In this document: positions 45,752 through 55,050 of the stretch, piece after piece
How positions within the stretch are numbered: position 1 is the first letter of the stretch
Layout of the letters: each line of letters starts with the position of its first letter
Origin: Fidelibacterota bacterium
GTDB lineage: Bacteria; Fidelibacterota; UBA2242; JAFGTP01
DNA: 61,925 nucleotides
Reading direction: 5' to 3'
Assembly (NCBI GenBank): GCA_016934035.1
Contig: JAFGTP010000021.1
Coordinates: 1-61,925 of the forward strand
Position numbers and translations under genes: made by a program
Notes under the pieces: model-generated
Seen by the model: only the letters and a program-made list of their open reading frames with translations
The model's database searches: none
What the model was told of the DNA's origin: nothing

Positions 45752-46777
45752 ATGAGTAAAAAACGTGAAGTTTACTTTATTACAGGTGGTTGCGGATTCA
45801 TCGGCAGTAATTTTATCCATTATTTGTTCGAGTTACATGGTCAAAATGTTTTTGTTATCAATTATGATAAACTGACCTATGCCGGAAATCCTGAGAACCT
45901 GAAAAGTGTTGAAGAACGGGAAAATTATAGATTTTACAAAGGTGATATTTGTGACCAGGAACTGGTGGAAAGAATATTCAATCAATACCAACCGGATTAT
46001 GTAATCAATTTCGCTGCCGAAAGTCATGTGGACAGAAGCATCGGAAATCCAGAAGATTTTATCCGTACAGATACCCTGGGAGTATTTTATTTACTGGAGG
46101 CATCCAGAAAACATCAAATCAAACGGTTCATTCAAATCAGTACCGATGAAGTTTACGGATCCATCCAGGAAGGAAAGTTTACTGAGGAATCCGGGCTTTT
46201 TCCATCCAGTCCCTATTCCGCCGGAAAAGCCGGTGGCGACCGTTTGGCCTACTCCTATTATGTAACATACAATTTGCCAGTCATTGTGACTCGCGCATCC
46301 AATAATTACGGGCCCTATCAATATCCGGAAAAACTGATTTCCTTATTTGTAACCAATGCTTTGGATGACAAAAGTTTGCCTATTTATGGCGATGGGAAAA
46401 ATGTCCGCGATTGGTTATTTGTGAAAGACCATTGCTCTGCAGTAGAGTTTATCTTACGTAATGGTAACGATGGTGAAATTTACAACGTAGGTGGCAATTG
46501 CGAAAAAGAGAACCTGGAAATAACCCGTGAAATACTTAAAGCCACAGGTAAAGAAGAATCCCTGATCAAATGGGTTAAAGACCGTGCCGGACATGACAGG
46601 CGTTACGCGTTGGATGATAACAAACTCGTCAGCCTTGGCTGGAACCGGGAATATACTTTTGAACAGGGAATGGCAGAAACGGTAAAATGGTACACCGAAA
46701 ACCGCAAGTGGTGGGAACCGCTTAAAAGTGGCGAATATTTAGAGTATTATAAATCCCATTATGGAGAAGAACTGTAA
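45752..46777 (+). CDS. rmlB: dTDP-glucose 4,6-dehydratase
   Basis: A 341-residue SDR enzyme converting dTDP-glucose to the 4-keto-6-deoxy sugar, the branch point to rhamnose and other deoxy sugars. NAD motif GGCGFIGSNF, NFAAESHVDRSI, ISTDEVYGS with the catalytic DE, YSAGKAGGD (YxxxK), and TRASNNYGPYQYPEKLI are specific for RmlB. RmlA, RmlC and RmlD are not in the window. It opens the polysaccharide locus. Confidence 0.93.
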   Translation: MSKKREVYFITGGCGFIGSNFIHYLFELHGQNVFVINYDKLTYAGNPENLKSVEERENYRFYKGDICDQELVERIFNQYQPDYVINFAAESHVDRSIGNPEDFIRTDTLGVFYLLEASRKHQIKRFIQISTDEVYGSIQEGKFTEESGLFPSSPYSAGKAGGDRLAYSYYVTYNLPVIVTRASNNYGPYQYPEKLISLFVTNALDDKSLPIYGDGKNVRDWLFVKDHCSAVEFILRNGNDGEIYNVGGNCEKENLEITREILKATGKEESLIKWVKDRAGHDRRYALDDNKLVSLGWNREYTFEQGMAETVKWYTENRKWWEPLKSGEYLEYYKSHYGEEL

Positions 46778-46787
46778 AAGTGCCTGA

Positions 46788-46823
46788 AGTTTTGAGTTTG
46801 GAGTTATAAGTTATACAGTTTTG
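46788..46823. repeat. Degenerate 7-bp tandem repeat
   Basis: Five AGTTNNN units occur in a row: AGTTTTG, AGTTTGG, AGTTATA, AGTTATA, one spacer base, AGTTTTG. They lie in the 138-bp gap between rmlB and the exporter gene. Confidence 0.6.
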
Positions 46824-46863
46824 ATCGTGGGAAATCTGCAAAAATAATTATTTATGAAGTTCT

Positions 46864-46889
46864 ATTCGGGAACTATATTTTTCCCGGAT
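46864..46889 (+). promoter_or_regulatory. 5'-UTR hairpin before the capsule export operon
   Basis: ATTCGGGAA and TTCCCGGAT form a 9-bp stem with one G-U pair, 27 bp before the exporter start. It has no T-run, so a leader structure or operator is more likely than a terminator. No ops/JUMPstart element is present. Confidence 0.4.
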
Positions 46890-46915
46890 TTAATAAATAT
46901 CGAAAGGCTAAGAGG

Positions 46916-48157
46916 ATGAAATTAAAAAGCATATCCTTCCTGTTACTGACAATATTTTTTTGGGCCGCATTGGGTTACGGTCAGCGTGTGGACCAATTTG
47001 GTCGTCAAAGTGAGACTGCCCTTGAATTTTCAAAATTCCCTGTCAAAAGCAGTCTGATAGACAAAACAACAGATTTGCCCAAAATACAATCGGAAAATTA
47101 CCTTTACACACCGATCGAGAAAACCATCGATCCAAAAGCCTATATCGTCGGTCCCGGAGACCAGTTTGGAATCAACATCAATTCTATCGAAAATTTAAAT
47201 TTTATTGTTTATGTCGGTCCCACCGGTGATATTCTCATTCCGACAGTAGGCGTGATTAAGGTTGATAAACTGGTACTTGCCGATGTTTATGAAAAAATCA
47301 AATCAACAATCAAAGAAAAATACAAATCCGGTGAAGTGCACGTATACCTGCAAAATATACGGGAATATAAAATCCAAATATCCGGCGCCGTCAACAATCC
47401 CGGATTTTATGTTGTCAATCCTTTAACACGATTGCATGAAATTATTATTTTGGCTGAGGGTTTTCATCCCTTTGCCAAGGAGTTTGGAATTGAAATCAGC
47501 GATTCAGGCAGTGTAAGAGTGGTCAATTTTCTCGATTTCCTGGAAAATGGCAACCTGGATGAAAACCCGACCATTGTCATCGGACAAAAAATTTATGTTC
47601 CCTTTGGAGACTTTCAGAATGAAGGAGTCTCCATCCGCGGTATAGAGGGCATCCATCAATATGACATTATTCAAAAAAACGAAACCCTGGGCCAGTTCCT
47701 TCGCAGAAATGACGCCTCATTATCTGATATCAATTTTGATAAACTGGTCATAAAAAGATATGGTAATTCCAGGCAGGAGATCAGTTTTGTTGAGCCCGAA
47801 GAACTATTCACATTTAATCTTCAATCCGGTGATATTATTGAGCATATCATAGAAAAAGGCGTGACTGTTAACGGGTTTGTCCAAATGCCGGGCAGTTATA
47901 AATTTTTCCCGGGCTATACGTGCGCCGACTACATTGGTTTGGCAGGAGGAAATTCCAAAGAAGGAAGTCTCAGCAAAGTGACGATAATTCATGCCGATGG
48001 AACAACAGAGCGGGGAACTAACGTCCTGATCCGTCGCGGTGACCAGATTATCGTGCCACGGTCACTGGCACAGTGGCTGGTTGGTAACAGTTCCTTTTTT
48101 CAAATTATTGCCACAATGGCATCGGTTTATATGTCATATTTAGCAGCAACGAAATAA
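46916..48157 (+). CDS. Wza-like polysaccharide export protein (SLBB domains)
   Basis: A 413-residue exported protein with signal peptide (SISFLLLTIFFWAALGYGQ). It has the polysaccharide export domain AYIVGPGDQFGININSI ... VGPTGDILIPTVGVIKV and at least two SLBB domains (IQISGAVNNPGFYVV; VTVNGFVQMPGSYKF). It has no lipobox cysteine, unlike enterobacterial Wza, and ends with a hydrophobic helix that may cross the outer membrane. It would form the outer-membrane channel for the glycan made by this locus. Confidence 0.85.
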   Translation: MKLKSISFLLLTIFFWAALGYGQRVDQFGRQSETALEFSKFPVKSSLIDKTTDLPKIQSENYLYTPIEKTIDPKAYIVGPGDQFGININSIENLNFIVYVGPTGDILIPTVGVIKVDKLVLADVYEKIKSTIKEKYKSGEVHVYLQNIREYKIQISGAVNNPGFYVVNPLTRLHEIIILAEGFHPFAKEFGIEISDSGSVRVVNFLDFLENGNLDENPTIVIGQKIYVPFGDFQNEGVSIRGIEGIHQYDIIQKNETLGQFLRRNDASLSDINFDKLVIKRYGNSRQEISFVEPEELFTFNLQSGDIIEHIIEKGVTVNGFVQMPGSYKFFPGYTCADYIGLAGGNSKEGSLSKVTIIHADGTTERGTNVLIRRGDQIIVPRSLAQWLVGNSSFFQIIATMASVYMSYLAATK

Positions 48158-48172
48158 TATCGGGGGATGATT

Positions 48173-49258
48173 GTGAAAGAACAAGAAATGAATATGATAG
48201 ATTTAATTAAATATCTTTGGAGCAAAAAGAAATTCATCATAACAGCGGTTTTTATCATTACATCTATATCCATTGTAATCTGTCTTTTTTTGCCTAAATG
48301 GTATAAATCAACTGCAATCTTATTACCCACAACAGGGGATGATTCAGCCTTGTCCTTGCTAAGTGGGGGCCTTTCAGGTATGAGTTTTGGACGAATGTTT
48401 GGTAACAACACAGATCAGTTTAAAATTTTAGCAATTATCAAAAGCCGAACATTTAAAACCCAAATCGTGAAAAAATTTAATCTTGTGGAAAAATACAAAG
48501 TTGACAATATCGAAGAAGCTGTAAAGGAACTTGACGATAATATTGATGCAGGTATCGGTGATGAAATGCAAATATATATTGGCATGTGGGATCAGGACCA
48601 GGAAGCAATTGCCGATATGGTTAACTATGCCGTTTATTGTCTGGATAGTATCAATATTTCCATCTCAACAAAAAAAGCTCGTGAGATGAAAGAATTTATG
48701 AAATATCGTGTTGAAGATGTGATGGATAGTTTAAACAGAATTCAAGCAGATCTGACAAAATATATGAAATCTGAAAATGTGTTTAGTCTTGAGAACCAGG
48801 TTTTTGTCGGATTGGAAAATGCCGGCCAAATTCAGGCGTCCATTATTGCGGCTGAAATCGAACTTGCCATTACCAAATCAGCAACCAATGAAAACAATCC
48901 CAATACAGAAATAATTAAAGAAAAACTCAATATTTTGCAGAACAAATACGAATCCCTTATTTTAGCCAAGGAACCCAATTCAATATTACCAAAATTTGAA
49001 AATATACCTGAAATTGGAATTCATCTGGAAGAAGTTAAACGAAAAGTTGAATATTATGCGTTGATGCTTCAATTTTTAGGTCCCCAATATGAAAAAGCCA
49101 AAATTGACGAGAAAAAAGAATTGCCGACCATAGAAGTGCTTGATTACGGTGTGCGCCCAGAAAGAAAAGATAAACCCAAGAGAGCATTGATCGTAATTTT
49201 GGTGTGTTTTATGTCCACAATTTTTTCATCTGCCTATGTTTTAATCAAGGGCAAATAG
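48173..49258 (+). CDS. Wzz-type chain-length determinant / PCP protein
   Basis: A polysaccharide co-polymerase of about 361 residues. One membrane span follows the N-terminus (FIITAVFIITSISIVICLFL), then a long periplasmic part with coiled-coil, and a second span at the end after the typical Pro-rich segment (VRPERKDKPKRALIVILVCF). No tyrosine-kinase domain is attached, so this is the Wzz rather than the Wzc type. GTG at 48,173 is preferred because GGGGG lies six bases upstream; the ATG at 48,167 overlaps that site. Confidence 0.8.
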   Translation: MKEQEMNMIDLIKYLWSKKKFIITAVFIITSISIVICLFLPKWYKSTAILLPTTGDDSALSLLSGGLSGMSFGRMFGNNTDQFKILAIIKSRTFKTQIVKKFNLVEKYKVDNIEEAVKELDDNIDAGIGDEMQIYIGMWDQDQEAIADMVNYAVYCLDSINISISTKKAREMKEFMKYRVEDVMDSLNRIQADLTKYMKSENVFSLENQVFVGLENAGQIQASIIAAEIELAITKSATNENNPNTEIIKEKLNILQNKYESLILAKEPNSILPKFENIPEIGIHLEEVKRKVEYYALMLQFLGPQYEKAKIDEKKELPTIEVLDYGVRPERKDKPKRALIVILVCFMSTIFSSAYVLIKGK

Positions 49259-49276
49259 AAAACCTAATTACTAAGC

Positions 49277-50572
49277 ATGACCCTGCAAGAACTCAGAAAG
49301 CAACTTTCAAGAGTCAGTGTAACAGAATTATTATTTTATCTTTACATTTTCTCAATTATTACCCTGTCGGGAATGCCCGGTGGTAATTTGCTGTCCAAAT
49401 TAATCGGCATGGCCATGGTATTTTATTTTGTTGTATATGATATTCTAAGAAATGACAGAAAAGTATTTTATTTTCGTGAAATGACTGCTGTTTTTGTTTT
49501 TGTCGTTGCCGGTCTGATATCAGGATTTGCTGCTAAAGATCAGAGCATTTATTTATTAAAATTAGTGACAATCTTTCAACTGACATTCTTTTTTTTCGTC
49601 GGTTATCAAATAATTCGCATCTATAATATTTCAATCGAAGTTGTTTTTTACCTCATTATCTTTTCCACTGTTATTGTTTTTTTACAGGGGATGGTATTCA
49701 GTCAAACCGCATCAACTCACCTCGTCGATGAACGCTTGTCAACAGCACAGGGCAATGCCAATGCGCTTGCTAATTTTGGTGCCTTTTCATTTCTATTTCT
49801 AACTTATATTTTCACGAATACCGCAAATAAATTTCATAAGGTCCTGATTTTACTTATAGCAGGGTTCATTTTGCTGGGCATCCTGGAAACTGAATCGCGT
49901 AAAGGTATGATTCTGGTGCCGATTATTGTTTTTGTTTATGTTACATTACAAAGTATCCATGGATATAAGACCACAGAAAACAAACGGAACTTTTTATTAA
50001 AATTATTCTTACTTTTTCTAGGGCTGCTGGCATTGCTGGCAACAGTAATATTCTTTATTACTCAAACCCAATATTTTGACAGATTTCAACAATTAAGCAG
50101 ATTTATTCAATTGCAAAGTGGTAACAATAAATCTGCCTTTAAACACATTATTGACTACAGTACCTATGAGCGGCGACAATTCATCAAATATGGCCTGGTT
50201 ATGTGGAAGAATAATTTCTGGATTGGGGTTGGACTGGATAACTTTAGAAGTTGTATCAATGAATATTGGATTAGTTCCCGGCAAACCTATTCTCACAATA
50301 ATTATGTTGAAATACTTTCAACAACAGGAATTATTGGGGGAATGGCATATTATGGGTTTTATTATTTAATTATTGCCAATATATTTCAGGTTATAAAAAT
50401 AGAAAATATTACGGAAAAAGAAAGGTCCCTATTACATATATTTCTGACGGGAATGTTTAGTTTACTTATAGCAGAAATGGTTATTATCACCTACTATATG
50501 AAATTTTTCTGGTTGATTTATATTCTATTGATTGTTTATACAAATCAAATAAAAACAAAATATAATGCTTAA
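49277..50572 (+). CDS. O-antigen polymerase/ligase family membrane protein (Wzy-like)
   Basis: A 431-residue protein with about eleven hydrophobic spans and one large loop before the last spans (NNFWIGVGLDNFRSCINEYW ... YSHNNYVEILSTTGIIGG). That loop, with GxGxxNF and SHNNYVE, is the signature of the Wzy_C/WaaL family. In a locus that also has a flippase and chain-length protein, polymerase is the likely role; ligase cannot be excluded. It overlaps the flippase gene by 8 bp. Confidence 0.8.
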   Translation: MTLQELRKQLSRVSVTELLFYLYIFSIITLSGMPGGNLLSKLIGMAMVFYFVVYDILRNDRKVFYFREMTAVFVFVVAGLISGFAAKDQSIYLLKLVTIFQLTFFFFVGYQIIRIYNISIEVVFYLIIFSTVIVFLQGMVFSQTASTHLVDERLSTAQGNANALANFGAFSFLFLTYIFTNTANKFHKVLILLIAGFILLGILETESRKGMILVPIIVFVYVTLQSIHGYKTTENKRNFLLKLFLLFLGLLALLATVIFFITQTQYFDRFQQLSRFIQLQSGNNKSAFKHIIDYSTYERRQFIKYGLVMWKNNFWIGVGLDNFRSCINEYWISSRQTYSHNNYVEILSTTGIIGGMAYYGFYYLIIANIFQVIKIENITEKERSLLHIFLTGMFSLLIAEMVIITYYMKFFWLIYILLIVYTNQIKTKYNA

Positions 50573-51821
50573 TATCATACAACAAATCTATAAAAAAAAC
50601 CAACGATTCATCAACTACTTTTTTTTAAGTTTGTTTGTAAAATACTCAACTTTTATTTTTGATATTATTGTCATTCATAAATTATCCAAAGAACATTTTG
50701 GACAATATTCTTTGATTTTCATGGTAGCAAATCTGGCCTTTACCTTTGGCTTTAGTTGGCACTCATCGGTTCTGCTCTATATAGGGGCCGGTGAAAAAGC
50801 TGTAAAAGGAAAGTTTAATTTCACTTTTCATGCACGTAATCTGATAACCCTGTTTTTTGTACTATTTATTTCGATCACTTTTAAAATCGGTGAAAGTTTT
50901 CTGGATAATTACCTGGGAATTCAAATTTTAGGCGGCATTCTGCTATACCTCTATGGAAAAATTGTCGGAGATTACGTCCGCCAATATTTTTTCGCCGTAC
51001 AAAAACAACAAACAGCACAAATTTCTGTTTTTATTGCCAGAATTTTCCAAATTCTCATGATACTAATTTTAAAAGTTGATCTGCAACAGCTGATTTTGTA
51101 CATGTCTCTCTGTGAATTTTTACCTTTAATATTAATCTACAAATTCAATTTTAATGACATTCGCGGATTGAGGACGGACTGGATTACATTTAAACGGGTT
51201 TTGAATTTTTCTTTTTGGCAATTTTTTGGATTTGCAGGTCTATATGTAATCAATTTTGGTGATTTGGCAGTAATCAAACACTTTCTATCAGTCGAGGATG
51301 TTGCAACTTACAACGCTGCCTACAGAATATTTTTTGGAATCGCAGGAACTTCTTATGCTATTACCAATTATTTTGCTGCTTATATCGTTGAGGCCCATAA
51401 AAGTAAAAATTTCATCAGACTGAAAAAATTCTATAAAAATGACCGCAGAAATATTATGGGGTTGATAATTTTAGGCCATCTGGTATTAATTGCTACCTCC
51501 AGGTGGACGATTCCAATTGTATGTGGAAAACAGTATGTTGAATCCGTTGGAATTTTCTCAATATTGATGATCGTCAGTATTTTTGAATTTTTTATTTTAT
51601 TCTATACCATTTTTCTAAATACAATAGAAAAATACAAACTATTGCAGACAGCGAATTTATTTAGGGCTTTTATCAATATTTTTCTGGATATTATTTTAAT
51701 TCAATATTTCGGAATCTATGGTACTGCTATCGCAACAGTTTTAGCTGTTATTATTTTTACAGTTGTCTTATACTTTTTTTCAGAGCCGCAAATTAAAAAT
51801 CTCTATTATAAAGTCGAATAA
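50565..51821 (+). CDS. Oligosaccharide flippase (Wzx-like, MOP superfamily)
   Basis: A 418-residue polytopic protein with about twelve spans. The N-terminal region (IIVIHKLSKEHFGQYSLIFMVANLAFTFGFSWHSSV) and the central DLAVIKHFLSVEDVATYNAAYRI are typical of polysaccharide flippases that move lipid-linked repeat units across the inner membrane. The gene is very AT-rich. The AsnB gene follows 4 bp later. Confidence 0.82.
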   Translation: MLNIIQQIYKKNQRFINYFFLSLFVKYSTFIFDIIVIHKLSKEHFGQYSLIFMVANLAFTFGFSWHSSVLLYIGAGEKAVKGKFNFTFHARNLITLFFVLFISITFKIGESFLDNYLGIQILGGILLYLYGKIVGDYVRQYFFAVQKQQTAQISVFIARIFQILMILILKVDLQQLILYMSLCEFLPLILIYKFNFNDIRGLRTDWITFKRVLNFSFWQFFGFAGLYVINFGDLAVIKHFLSVEDVATYNAAYRIFFGIAGTSYAITNYFAAYIVEAHKSKNFIRLKKFYKNDRRNIMGLIILGHLVLIATSRWTIPIVCGKQYVESVGIFSILMIVSIFEFFILFYTIFLNTIEKYKLLQTANLFRAFINIFLDIILIQYFGIYGTAIATVLAVIIFTVVLYFFSEPQIKNLYYKVE

Positions 51822-51825
51822 ATAC

Positions 51826-53682
51826 ATGTGTGGCATTACAGGTTATATTTCAAAAAAACACTATAATGAAGCATTGATCTGTCGAATGACCGATACTCTT
51901 TCTCACCGTGGACCAGATTCATCAGGGTTCTCTTTTCATAACATCAATAACAGTCAACTTGCCCTGGGGCATCGAAGATTGTCCATATTGGATTTAAGTG
52001 AAAACGCAAATCAGCCTATGAGCTATAAACATTTCACTATTATTTTTAATGGTGAAATTTATAATCATCTTGAACTCAGAAATATCCTTGAAAAAGCAGG
52101 TTATTCCTTTAAAACAACATCCGATACAGAAACCCTGCTGAAAGGTTTTGAATTCTGGCAGACCGAATTATTTGAGAAATTAAATGGCATGTTTGCCTTA
52201 GCTATTATTGACGAACAAAATGGGGAACTGATCCTTTGCCGGGATCGAATGGGCATCAAACCTTTATATTATTATCATGACCATAAAAATTTTGTTTTTG
52301 GTTCAGAATTAAAACCAATCATGGTCTATCCTGAATTTTCAAAAACCATTGACTTAGACTCACTCTTTTCATTTTTATACCATAATTATATAACCGCACC
52401 AGGATCAATTTTTCAAAACACCTTTAAACTGGAAGCCGGAAAATATCTAAAATATAAAAATGGCGAGATAACTATAAAAACCTACTGGTCATTAAAGGAT
52501 AAATTCTTATCGAGTACCATCATTCCAAAGTCAGAAAAAGACTATTTAATTGAATTGGATAAATTGCTTTCATCTTCAGTGAAATACCGAATGTTGAGTG
52601 ATGTGCCGATCGGTTCATTTCTCAGCGGTGGTTATGATTCCTCCCTGGTGAGTGCCATAATGCAAAAACATTCCTCACAGCCAATCAATACTTTTTGTAT
52701 CGGTTTTAATGATAAAAATTATAATGAATCTGATTATGCCAAACAAATCTCTAAATACCTGAAAACACACCATCATGAACTCTTTCTGAATGAAACGCAA
52801 TTAATGGACTTAGTGATGGACATCCCTCACTATTATGATGAACCCTTATCTGATTCTTCACAATTGCCAACCTTACTTCTGTCAAAATTCACCAGAAAAA
52901 AAGTCACGGTAGTACTATCGGGAGACGGCGGTGATGAATTGTTCTGTGGCTACAATGCCTACCAACGTGATATGGAAAACTTAAAATTATTAAAATATGG
53001 CAAAGTCTTCAGAAGATTTAAAAATTTGCCCCCCTTTTTAAATGTCGTACAAAAAATTAATCCCAGATTTTTGAAATTTTTCTATTTAACCGATCCTAAT
53101 TCCATAATCAATGCCTATTACCAACTGTTTTTTCATCAATATCAGTCCTTGATTATTAATTTCCACCCCCAATTAAATAAACAATATTTCCACACACTTG
53201 ATTGGAGTGATAATCTTCAGGAAAAGCATATGCTGTCAGATATGCTAAACTATTTACCAGAAGATATTCTGACAAAGGTCGATCGTGCCAGCATGTCGGT
53301 TTCACTGGAAGCCCGCACACCCATTCTTGACCATCGCCTTGTGGAATTTAGTTTTAGTCTTCCCCATCACTTGAAATATAACAACGGTGAAAAAAAATAC
53401 TTATTACGGCAATTAGCTTACCAATATATTCCCAAAAAATTATTAGATCGTCCAAAACAGGGATTTGAACCACCCATCCGGCATTGGCTGAATAATAATT
53501 TCTATTGGATGATTGATAAATATCTTCAAAAAGAATTTATCAATAGGCAGGCCCTTTTTAACTATGATGAAATTCACAAGATAAAAAGTGGTTTTCAAAA
53601 AGAGACAAATTTAAATTTCTTCAAGCAGCTCATCTGGAACCTGGTGGTATTTCAACTTTGGTATGAAAGATATTTAAAATGA
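51826..53682 (+). CDS. Asparagine synthase-type glutamine amidotransferase
   Basis: A 618-residue class II amidotransferase. The start is fixed by Cys2 (MCGITGYI), the glutaminase nucleophile after Met removal; the longer frame runs into the flippase gene. LSHRGPDSSG and FNGEIYNHLELR belong to the glutaminase domain. The synthetase domain has the P-loop SFLSGGYDSSLVSAIM and VVLSGDGGDELFCGYNAY. AsnB-like proteins in surface-glycan loci often amidate uronic acids (for example WbpS-like), which is plausible here, as the window also holds a UDP-glucuronate epimerase. Free asparagine synthesis is the alternative. Confidence 0.85.
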   Translation: MCGITGYISKKHYNEALICRMTDTLSHRGPDSSGFSFHNINNSQLALGHRRLSILDLSENANQPMSYKHFTIIFNGEIYNHLELRNILEKAGYSFKTTSDTETLLKGFEFWQTELFEKLNGMFALAIIDEQNGELILCRDRMGIKPLYYYHDHKNFVFGSELKPIMVYPEFSKTIDLDSLFSFLYHNYITAPGSIFQNTFKLEAGKYLKYKNGEITIKTYWSLKDKFLSSTIIPKSEKDYLIELDKLLSSSVKYRMLSDVPIGSFLSGGYDSSLVSAIMQKHSSQPINTFCIGFNDKNYNESDYAKQISKYLKTHHHELFLNETQLMDLVMDIPHYYDEPLSDSSQLPTLLLSKFTRKKVTVVLSGDGGDELFCGYNAYQRDMENLKLLKYGKVFRRFKNLPPFLNVVQKINPRFLKFFYLTDPNSIINAYYQLFFHQYQSLIINFHPQLNKQYFHTLDWSDNLQEKHMLSDMLNYLPEDILTKVDRASMSVSLEARTPILDHRLVEFSFSLPHHLKYNNGEKKYLLRQLAYQYIPKKLLDRPKQGFEPPIRHWLNNNFYWMIDKYLQKEFINRQALFNYDEIHKIKSGFQKETNLNFFKQLIWNLVVFQLWYERYLK

Positions 53683-54740
53683 AAAAAATTCTTTTCCTTT
53701 TACCCAATCTTGAAGCCGGTGGCGCAGAGCGTGTGGTATTGAATTATACTCGCATCTTAGATCCATCAAAATATGAAATGACACTGATCATTGTCAATGA
53801 CTATGGTGATCTGCAAACTTATATTCCGGATCATGTTAATCTGGTCAATTTAAATATTATACGAACAAGACAAGCCTATTTCAAACTGATAAGAACCATC
53901 AACTCAATTCAGCCGGAATATATTTTTTCTTCAACTGACAGAACCAATGTGTTGCTATTAATGGCAAAAGCATTCCTGCTGGGAAAACCAAAGATCATTA
54001 TCCGTGAACCTAATACACCTTCTGCTCAGTTTGGCGAAAATTACCTTAATTCAACTTACTTCAAATTGATGAAGTTTTTCTATCCCAAAACAGATATATT
54101 GGTAGCGCAAACTGAAGCAATGAAAATGGAATTGCTTAAAACCTTTTCAATACCCAAACACAAAATTCAGGTAATACCAAATCCAATCGATAAAAAATTT
54201 ATTGATGATCAAAAGGAAAGAATAATTGAGAGTTTTGATCATTCTAAAATCAATATCGTAGCATCCGGAAGATTACATCGACAAAAAGGATTTGATTTTT
54301 TGATAAAAGCCTTTACTGAAGTGGTCAGGAAAAATGACGATTTCAGGCTATACATCATTGGTAAAAAAGATGTAAAAGATAATTGTACTGCTGAATTAGA
54401 AACATTGATTGTTAAATTGAAATTGAGTAATCATGTCAAACTTTTAGGCTTCCAATCTAATCCTTATCCCTTTTATAAAAATGCTGATCTGTTTGTTCTG
54501 TCATCCCGTTGGGAAGGTCTTCCAAATGTCGTACTGGAAAATCTCTATATTGGAACACCTGTTGTCGCTACCAGATGTGTGCCGGTTTTATCAGAATTGA
54601 TTGTGGATGGTAAAAATGGTAACCTCTGTGATTTTGGCAATATCGATGAATTAGCCGAAGCTGTCCTTAATTATAAAAATTACACAGAGAAATATCCTGT
54701 AAATTCCAGTGATGAGCAGATTCTGAAATTGTTTGAGTGA
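53679..54740 (+). CDS. GT4-family glycosyltransferase
   Basis: A 353-residue GT-B-fold transferase. The N-terminus is ILFLLPNLEAGGAERVVLNYTRIL, and the donor site shows ASGRLHRQKGFDFLIKAF, then FVLSSRWEGLPNVVLENLYIGTPVVAT (ExxxxxxxE motif). Overlap of 4 bp with the amidotransferase gene shows translational coupling. The C-terminus is slightly short, and a degenerate hairpin repeat follows. Sugar and linkage are unknown. Confidence 0.87.
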   Translation: MKKILFLLPNLEAGGAERVVLNYTRILDPSKYEMTLIIVNDYGDLQTYIPDHVNLVNLNIIRTRQAYFKLIRTINSIQPEYIFSSTDRTNVLLLMAKAFLLGKPKIIIREPNTPSAQFGENYLNSTYFKLMKFFYPKTDILVAQTEAMKMELLKTFSIPKHKIQVIPNPIDKKFIDDQKERIIESFDHSKINIVASGRLHRQKGFDFLIKAFTEVVRKNDDFRLYIIGKKDVKDNCTAELETLIVKLKLSNHVKLLGFQSNPYPFYKNADLFVLSSRWEGLPNVVLENLYIGTPVVATRCVPVLSELIVDGKNGNLCDFGNIDELAEAVLNYKNYTEKYPVNSSDEQILKLFE

Positions 54741-54837
54741 TTTAAGTTTTTGAAACAAACCGAAAACTTGCTCTGGTAGGACATATTTTTCACTATCCAA
54801 AATAATAAATTTTGGCATTATTCTTAAGACAATGAAA

Positions 54838-54950
54838 CTGTCATTCTGAACATTTTCAAAATAATAAACTTCCTGCTCTTCACCAACATGAGTGAAGAAT
54901 CGTCCTTGGTATAGTATTCCCAATTGGGATTCTTTGTCGTAATGGAAGCA
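54838..54950. repeat. Degenerate copy of the TGTCATTCTGA hairpin repeat
   Basis: In the 310-bp gap between two glycosyltransferase genes (54,741-55,050) the arms CTGTCATTCTGAAC and GAGTGAAGAATC and a later GGGATTCTTTGTC recall the repeat seen intact at 57,481-57,552 and 59,116-59,201. The pairing is poor, so this is probably a decayed copy. The rest of the gap is AT-rich with no gene seen. Confidence 0.45.
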
Positions 54951-55050
54951 TGCGTTTCCTCATCATCTTCACACAATTATAATTTGGATAATCTTCTTAA
55001 TAATAGTAGGTTTAGACGGGATTTTTAATTGAAGAGGACGTTATCAATAA

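Noticed and set aside
46778..46915. JUMPstart/ops element before the export operon
   Set aside because: The GGCGGTAGC core is not present; only a heptamer repeat and a small hairpin are seen.
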